A stretch of DNA of 64,000 bases from positions 11,882-75,881 of the forward strand of contig JADLFM010000145.1 of NCBI GenBank assembly GCA_020845495.1, read 5' to 3'. Below are positions 58,971 to 64,000 of the stretch, piece after piece. The translations under genes were made by a program, and so were the position numbers. Positions within the stretch are counted from its first letter, which is position 1. Each line of letters starts with the position of its first letter. Source of the DNA: Chloroflexota bacterium. Its GTDB lineage: Bacteria; Chloroflexota; UBA6077; JACCZL01. The notes beneath the pieces are model-generated. The model ran no database searches. It had not been told where the DNA came from and saw only the letters and a program-made list of their open reading frames with translations.

Positions 58971-61127
58971 TCAGGCACCAGAGCTCTCGGCCGACCGCGC
59001 GTCGGCGGGATGGCTCGACGACGCCTGACTGACACGAGTCCAGACCCAACCCGTCGCGCCGGCCAGCGCTGCGCCGGCGAAGACGGCAATAGGCAGATAC
59101 ATCGGTAGAACCAGGCGATTGTCGTAGTCGTACGGGGTGAACACGACCATGGTCAGGAAATGGATCGCGATGAAGGCATGGAGCAACCCCGCGCGCACGG
59201 TGCGGGCACGCCGTGAAAGGACGAGCATCAGGACATAGAGTATGTTCAGGCCGATCAGATCTGGCCAGACGGTCACCTGGCTCTCGTCGATGGCGGCACC
59301 GTACCCCAGCACGTACGCGGTGAGTGGTACGTACGAGGCCGCGTACCCGAGGGGATCTTGCAGGGCGAACTCGATGACCTCGCGAGTCGGGATGTCCGTC
59401 ACGAACGGCGCGTACCAGCGCTCGGCCGCGAAGCCGGTCCGTACGCTGGAGGTCGGGCGGTGGTGCTTGAGCAGGTTCGCGCCGCCGCTCGCTGCCACCA
59501 GCGTCGGCTGCCCGGTGACGATCGCGTTCCGCAACGGCACGAGCGCAGCGATCGACAGGGCAAGCGTCACGATGCCTGCCACCATGCCAATGGCCGTTAG
59601 CCGCGCCCGCGCCGGCCGAAGCCCCTGCGAGCCAGGGCCGCGCACCAGCAGCAGTGCGGCGAGTGGGAGGTAGAGCAGCGTCGGTGCACGGGTCACAATG
59701 GCGAGCCCGAGCAGCAGGCCGGCCAGTACGGCGTCACGCGGCCGGCGCTCGTCCAGGTAGCGGAGCAGGCAGAGCAGCATGGCCGGCAGGATCACGACAT
59801 AGATGCTCTCGGAGAGCAGCCGCTCCGACACCCAGGTCAGGTGCCATTCCCGCAGCCCGAGGAACAGCGCGAACGTGGCAAGCGCGGCCGGCACGCCGAA
59901 CAGCCGCTTCGCCAGGAAGTAGAGCAGCACCCCGGCGAGGGCCAGTCCGAACACCTGAAGGGTGAGCACGCCGAACAGGTCTTCGCCGGCGAGCCAGTGG
60001 AACCCGGCTAATGCGTACGGGTAGAAGGGCTGAGCGTAGTAGGGCCTGCCCGCTCCCAGCGGCGTCCCAAGCGTCATTAGCGGGCCGTCGAGGAGGATGT
60101 CCCGCGCCAGCGTCTCGTGGGTGAGCCAGTCCTGCCCGCCCCCGAGCAGCACCATCTTGTCGACCCGATCGAGGCGAGGCGCCATCGCCTGAACCAGCGT
60201 CACCAGCACGAAGACGCCAAGGAGCGGTCCCTCGAGGAGCGGCCAGCGGCCGGCTCGGGCACGCATCGCCAACCGCGCACGGGCGCCGACGAGCGCCAAC
60301 GCCAGCCCGGCCAGGAGTGCCAGGGCGAGGCTGTCGACGGCGCGCGCCGTCATTCCAAGTGTCTGATCCCGCTCCCAGGTGAACGGTTCGATGGCCGATG
60401 CGAGCAGGTACGGCGTAGCGAGTGGGTGGCGACTGCCGCCGAGATCCCACTCGAGCTTGAAATCCGGCGAGCGCGGAGCACGTCGAACGTAGGTGGCCTG
60501 GAGGACGTGTGAGCCGCGCCTGAGCGATAGAACGACCTCCTTCGTGTCGCGGCCATCGGCGTCGACCAGTGCGATTTGCTTGCCATCCACGGAGAGCCGG
60601 CCCGGCCCGGATGCGGTGAGCCAGAGTCGATAGCTGCCATCGGACGGGACGTAGAGGGTGCCGTCCCAGCGTACCGAGAACGGCAGGCTCTTTCGACGCT
60701 CGGACTCCTCGCCGTAGAAGTTGAAGCGCAGGTAGTCGTTCAGGAAGTAGACCGGGAACTCGTCGCCGCCGTACGTCACCTCGCGCTCGCGGCGCGTCCA
60801 CGACTCGCCTCGGAACTCGGTCGAGCGCTCGGGGGAGCCCTGGAAGCGGGTGTTGGCGTAGTACCAGCCGGGCAGTCCGTAGGACGGAGCCGCCATGCCG
60901 AGCGCCACCTTTAGCACCGTCAGGATGACGAGTAAGCCGACAAGCGACCGGCCGAAACGCAGCCGCCCGCCGGCTGGAGCGAGCGCCACGAGCAGCGTGC
61001 CGCCGCCGAGCAGAACGGCCAGTGCGAGCGGGCGCAGCGGGACGCCGTCCAACCAGGAGAGGGGGTGGCCCGGCACGAGCAGGTAGAGCGGTGCGATGAC
61101 GCCAACCGCCGCGACGCCGCCTCTCAT
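58971..61127 (-). CDS. GT-C membrane glycosyltransferase with PA14-like domain
   Basis: A 718-residue protein. Two or three membrane segments come first. A soluble outer domain of about 150 residues follows (about 85-235: [60 protein letters not shown]), which matches the PA14 carbohydrate-binding fold. The GT39-like core begins after it: [20 protein letters not shown] with the acidic motif, and [19 protein letters not shown]. About nine more segments follow. Insertion of PA14 before the catalytic loop is unusual for GT39. No ribosome binding site precedes ATG 61127. Confidence 0.8.
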   Translation of the reverse strand: MRGGVAAVGVIAPLYLLVPGHPLSWLDGVPLRPLALAVLLGGGTLLVALAPAGGRLRFGRSLVGLLVILTVLKVALGMAAPSYGLPGWYYANTRFQGSPERSTEFRGESWTRREREVTYGGDEFPVYFLNDYLRFNFYGEESERRKSLPFSVRWDGTLYVPSDGSYRLWLTASGPGRLSVDGKQIALVDADGRDTKEVVLSLRRGSHVLQATYVRRAPRSPDFKLEWDLGGSRHPLATPYLLASAIEPFTWERDQTLGMTARAVDSLALALLAGLALALVGARARLAMRARAGRWPLLEGPLLGVFVLVTLVQAMAPRLDRVDKMVLLGGGQDWLTHETLARDILLDGPLMTLGTPLGAGRPYYAQPFYPYALAGFHWLAGEDLFGVLTLQVFGLALAGVLLYFLAKRLFGVPAALATFALFLGLREWHLTWVSERLLSESIYVVILPAMLLCLLRYLDERRPRDAVLAGLLLGLAIVTRAPTLLYLPLAALLLVRGPGSQGLRPARARLTAIGMVAGIVTLALSIAALVPLRNAIVTGQPTLVAASGGANLLKHHRPTSSVRTGFAAERWYAPFVTDIPTREVIEFALQDPLGYAASYVPLTAYVLGYGAAIDESQVTVWPDLIGLNILYVLMLVLSRRARTVRAGLLHAFIAIHFLTMVVFTPYDYDNRLVLPMYLPIAVFAGAALAGATGWVWTRVSQASSSHPADARSAESSGA

Positions 61128-61314
61128 AAGCGGTATCGCGCGCCGACGATCGTCGCTGTGCTGGCGCCTCTACTCAAAGCGATACCCGTGGTAGACGTCT
61201 GGAATCTTCCTGTGCAGGCCGAGTGGTGTTCGGGGTGGCAGGATCGGGCTACTGCCTGGGTACTGCGTACTGCCTGGGACTGCTGACTCGGCCTCTGCAC
61301 CGCGTCGATTCACT

Positions 61315-61389
61315 GGATCAACGCTCACCGCATCAACGCTCACCGCATCAACGCTCTCGGCATCAACGCTCTCGGCATCAACGCTCTCC
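61315..61389. repeat. 15-base tandem repeat between membrane glycosyltransferase genes
   Basis: Five units of 15 bases (GCATCAACGCTCTCG and close variants). The period is a multiple of three, and a 76-codon minus-strand frame (61400-61170) would read it as ESVDA / VSVDA repeats. That frame starts 12 bases after the stop of the upstream gene, but has no clear ribosome binding site and no family resemblance, so I do not call it a gene. The gap spans 61128-61411; a further small direct repeat (TACTGCCTGGG) lies at about 61250-61280. Confidence 0.85.
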
Positions 61390-61411
61390 GGGGGCGGCAT
61401 GGTGGGCCTGA

Positions 61412-63133
61412 TCAGTGCGCCTGACGCGGTGTCAGCCGATAGACGCCGTAGGTGCGCTCGCTGCCCGAGGCCGATGCGACTTCCTCGCTCATCGGCGCGA
61501 TCCTCACCAACCGTTCGAGGCCGTCGACTTTCTTGGAGTCCATGATGGCCAGTAACGCGGAGTCTGTCGCGAGGATGTCTTCGACTCCCTGGTGATTCAG
61601 CTTCGCGACCTCGTAGGGGATCTGATTCGATTCGAGGAGGACGCGCATCGCCTTCAAGTCGGTGCCGCCGGCGGTCAAGTTCTCCTTCCCCAGCGCTTCA
61701 TCGAGCAGGACACGATCCCCACGCTGGTACGCGCTCGCTACCGCGCCCGACAACGTGAAGAGCGGCCGGTTGGTGCGTGCGTCCCCGAGGACTTCACGAT
61801 AGTACAGAGTGAGCGGTACGAGGGGGAAGACGACGAGCGCGCACGCGAGTAGCCCGGCTAGAGCGGAACGGGCCTCGGACTGGCGCGGGAGCAGCCCTCC
61901 CAACTCCGGCAGCCGGCGGACCATCGCGTCAACCGTGAGCGCGATCCCCAGGAAGGCGAACGGGAGCATCGGGATCAGGTAGCGCCCGCTCAAGATCGGG
62001 CCGTAGCGTGGGTTGAAATACGGAAGCACCAGCGCCATCGAGAGGCACACCGTGAGTGGGAGCGGGCTGCTGCGGCGCGCGAGCAGCACGAGGCCGATGA
62101 CAGCAAGTCCGAGGTACAGCACGGTCGTTGGGTTGCCGGCCTCGTCGATGGTGCCACTGAGCAAGCGCCCCAGCGATTCCACCAGCGCCGAAAGGTTGGT
62201 CAGGTAGACGGTCAGATCGGTCGAGCGGCCGTCGGTGTAGCCCTGCTGGAGCGCACGCGCGTGGACGAACGACCAGAACCCACTCTCCAGGTTGTAGAGC
62301 ACCATGTTGGCGTACCCGGCCAGGAAGCCGGCCACGCCAGCGAGCGTCCAGGGGCTGACGATGAGTCGGGGCCGCGACAGTGCCAGTCCGAGCGCGAGGC
62401 CCGGGATCAGCGCAATCACTGACAGGTGGGTCTGGAGTGCTAGCCCGAAGGTGAAGCCTGCCCCCACGAGCCAACGGCCGTCGCCGCTCCGTGCGGCTCG
62501 GAACAACAGCCAGACGACAACCGTCGTCAGCAGCGGGGTGATCGAGTTCGAGCGGGCAGTGTGGCTGTTGATGATCACGTGCCCGCCGGCAGTCGTGAGG
62601 AGCGCGGCGGCGATGAGCCCGGCCCGCCGGTCGGCCAGGTCCCGGCCAACCAGGAACGTGACGGCGACGGTCGCGACCGCCAGGAGCATGGCGACGAGCC
62701 GGGGGAGGAGCTCAAACGTCGTGTCGAGGCGGATGAGGGCTGCGAGGGAAAAGGCGCCGGCAAGCAGGTAGCTCCAGAGTGGGCCGTAATACGAGTCGAC
62801 GGCCGTGAGCGGGTGAATCTCGCCCCGGAAGATGGCGAGTGCCCAGAGCACCTCTTGAAGCTCGTCGGTGAACCTGGGAACCTGCCAGAGGTAGGGAAGC
62901 CGGATCGCCGCCGCCAGCACGACGAGCGCGCCGAGCAACCACCGGTCACCCAGTCGACCCCAGCGACCCTCCTCGGCGGCACCGGCGGCCGAGCGGCCTG
63001 AAGTTGTTGCCCGAGCAGGCGCGTTGGCAGGGGCGACGAGCGTGGGGCTTACCGCCGCCACGCCGGAGCCCGCCGGACGTATGCCCTGGTCGTTGCCCGA
63101 AGCCGGGCCAGATGGCTGATGCCAATGCCGCAT
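61412..63133 (-). CDS. GT39-type membrane glycosyltransferase
   Basis: A 573-residue protein. A 60-residue Ala/Gly/Ser-rich cytoplasmic tail comes before about 11-12 membrane segments. LLGALVVLAAAIRLPYLWQV with PRFTDELQEVLWALA holds the catalytic TDE motif. HPLTAVDSYYGPLWSYLLAG and GGHVIINSHTARSNSITPLL match the next conserved loops of GT39/PMT enzymes. The last 130 residues are soluble. GGAGGG nine bases before ATG 63133 supports the start. It is followed by a tandem repeat and then the PA14-containing GT-C gene in the same direction. Sugar and acceptor are unknown. Confidence 0.87.
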   Translation of the reverse strand: MRHWHQPSGPASGNDQGIRPAGSGVAAVSPTLVAPANAPARATTSGRSAAGAAEEGRWGRLGDRWLLGALVVLAAAIRLPYLWQVPRFTDELQEVLWALAIFRGEIHPLTAVDSYYGPLWSYLLAGAFSLAALIRLDTTFELLPRLVAMLLAVATVAVTFLVGRDLADRRAGLIAAALLTTAGGHVIINSHTARSNSITPLLTTVVVWLLFRAARSGDGRWLVGAGFTFGLALQTHLSVIALIPGLALGLALSRPRLIVSPWTLAGVAGFLAGYANMVLYNLESGFWSFVHARALQQGYTDGRSTDLTVYLTNLSALVESLGRLLSGTIDEAGNPTTVLYLGLAVIGLVLLARRSSPLPLTVCLSMALVLPYFNPRYGPILSGRYLIPMLPFAFLGIALTVDAMVRRLPELGGLLPRQSEARSALAGLLACALVVFPLVPLTLYYREVLGDARTNRPLFTLSGAVASAYQRGDRVLLDEALGKENLTAGGTDLKAMRVLLESNQIPYEVAKLNHQGVEDILATDSALLAIMDSKKVDGLERLVRIAPMSEEVASASGSERTYGVYRLTPRQAH

Positions 63134-63488
63134 CGCGGCCTGCCCTCCAGCGCGGATGCTGCGCGCAGGGTTCTACCGGATTGTGGGCTGCCCTGTCGTC
63201 CTTCTGCCGCGTGGGAGTCATTGCGCGGCGGCTCGGAGCGGTGGTTCAACTCGGCCTATCGCACGGGCCGCCGATGACCGTGCCGGCCGCGGCGAGTCTA
63301 TCTGCCATCTCATGGTGAATGTGTGACGTTTCTTTACATCGCGTTCGTACAACGTAACGAGAGTGTATTCACTTGTGCATCGATCGTAATCTTTTTGCTA
63401 ACCTAGGCGCCGACCTTATGTCGAAACGCCTCCTACAAGATTACCGTGTCGTTTCACAGCGTGCCGATGTCACGAAAACGCCATCTGG
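63134..63488. promoter_or_regulatory. AT-rich divergent intergenic region with an extended -10 box
   Basis: The 355-base gap becomes less G+C-rich from about 63310 (about 45% G+C over 63301-63420 by direct count). TGCTAACCT at 63396-63404 fits the extended -10 pattern TGnTAnnnT, about 85 bases before the start of the secreted-protein gene. No gene was found here. Confidence 0.4.
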
Positions 63489-64000
63489 ATGGTCGCCATG
63501 TTTCGAATGCGTCTGGCCCTGCTCACCACGGTCGTACTCTCCGTCATCTCCTTAAACGTGTGGGAGCCGCTGACACCTGGAACTGCTGCTCTGGACGATG
63601 CTGGCCTGAGGGTCGCCTACGCGCAGGGGTCGTTGCCGGGGCTGCCGGCGGGATGGCCGACGACGTTGCAGTTGGGGAAGGCGGATCAGCCGGGCGGGGC
63701 CGGGACGATGAAGGGGACGGCGCCGTTCGGGTTTCGGTACCAGTACCTGGCGGGCGGAGTGAACACTGGCGAGGGCTGGGCGACGTGGAACACGAACGGG
63801 GCGTTTGTGACGATGTACGCGGACGAGTCGCGGGCGGCGGGGATGACGCCGGTGTTCACGTACTACATGCTGTTGCAATCGAACCCGGCGTCGGGGTCGG
63901 ACGAGAACGAGCAGATCCTGAACAACTTGAAGAACACGTCGACGATGAAGGCGTACTACGCCGATCTGACGCTGTTCTTCCAGCGGGCAGCGGGCACGAA
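63489..64000 (+). CDS. Secreted protein of unknown function (3' end outside window)
   Basis: The frame runs open from ATG 63489 to the window end (170 codons). Other ATGs at 63498 and 63507 are in frame, and no ribosome binding site decides among them. Residues about 7-24 are a hydrophobic signal segment (RLALLTTVVLSVISLNV), and AYAQG near residue 45 could be a cleavage site. The mature part (LPAGWPTTLQLGKADQPGG, then FGFRYQYLAGGVNTGEGWA) has Trp/Tyr/Asn-rich stretches like the start of a barrel-type glycoside hydrolase, but I cannot name a family. After the signal segment 13 of 14 Thr codons are ACG and none ACC, with many GGG and TTG codons, unlike the neighbouring genes. Confidence 0.7.
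   Translation, partial: MVAMFRMRLALLTTVVLSVISLNVWEPLTPGTAALDDAGLRVAYAQGSLPGLPAGWPTTLQLGKADQPGGAGTMKGTAPFGFRYQYLAGGVNTGEGWATWNTNGAFVTMYADESRAAGMTPVFTYYMLLQSNPASGSDENEQILNNLKNTSTMKAYYADLTLFFQRAAGT

Noticed and set aside
61170..61400. 76-codon minus-strand frame with ESVDA repeats
   Set aside because: No ribosome binding site and no family resemblance; kept only as a repeat and a finding.
1..64000. tRNA, rRNA and CRISPR arrays
   Set aside because: No T-loop or anticodon-arm patterns, rRNA cores or regularly spaced palindromic repeats with unique spacers were found; the tandem repeats present have no spacers.

Overview
The window is high-G+C bacterial DNA, densely coding on both strands. I infer a Chloroflexota (Thermomicrobia-like) bacterium. 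The grounds are Tat-type solute-binding lipoproteins of the RRxFL...PLAQACAP form with long Pro/Ala linkers, many YfhO and GT39-type polytopic proteins, phytanoyl-CoA dioxygenase and Ldh2 genes beside peptide-type ABC transporters, and very frequent GTG/TTG starts. No rRNA, tRNA, phage or CRISPR sequence was seen, so the placement rests on gene style only.

Region 1 (1-12.6 kb), metabolism and uptake: a flavodoxin cut by the window edge, a truncated Tat-exported aldo/keto reductase, an LtrA membrane protein, an IS5-type transposase remnant and a GntR/FadR-type regulator. These are followed by two paralogous oligopeptide-type solute-binding lipoproteins flanking an AraC regulator and a PhyH oxygenase, and then a DppB/DppC permease pair. 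No ABC ATPase is present, so the transporter must borrow one from elsewhere.

Region 2 (12.6-23.8 kb), surface and carbohydrate functions: a GT2, a methyltransferase, an NAD synthetase-family enzyme, a large secreted Fn3 protein and a GT4. A sulfatase, an endonuclease/exonuclease/phosphatase-family enzyme and a Gfo/Idh/MocA oxidoreductase follow and look like a sugar or sulfated-glycan catabolic set.

Region 3 (23.9-49.2 kb, resuming at 58.9-63.1 kb) is the striking part. It holds eleven large polytopic GT-C (GT39/PMT/STT3-like) or YfhO-like proteins with a DPM-like GT2, a Trm112-headed methyltransferase, a DUF922 protein and an Asp/Ser/Asn-repeat exported protein. This is probably a lipid-linked-sugar or surface-glycan machinery. 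Several of these proteins carry long low-complexity inserts. The region shows rearrangement scars: a duplicated GT2 5' end fused in frame to a YfhO-like gene, a 17-bp inverted repeat, and two GT genes joined head-to-head without proper starts.

Region 4 (49.2-58.8 kb), housekeeping: SufU and a two-domain sulfurtransferase behind a near-consensus promoter, a GGDEF-EAL protein, an MFS transporter, an Ldh2 oxidoreductase, a GIY-YIG gene interrupted by an in-frame TGA, an alkylguanine-DNA alkyltransferase and a LysM protein. The window ends inside a secreted-protein gene with markedly different codon use.
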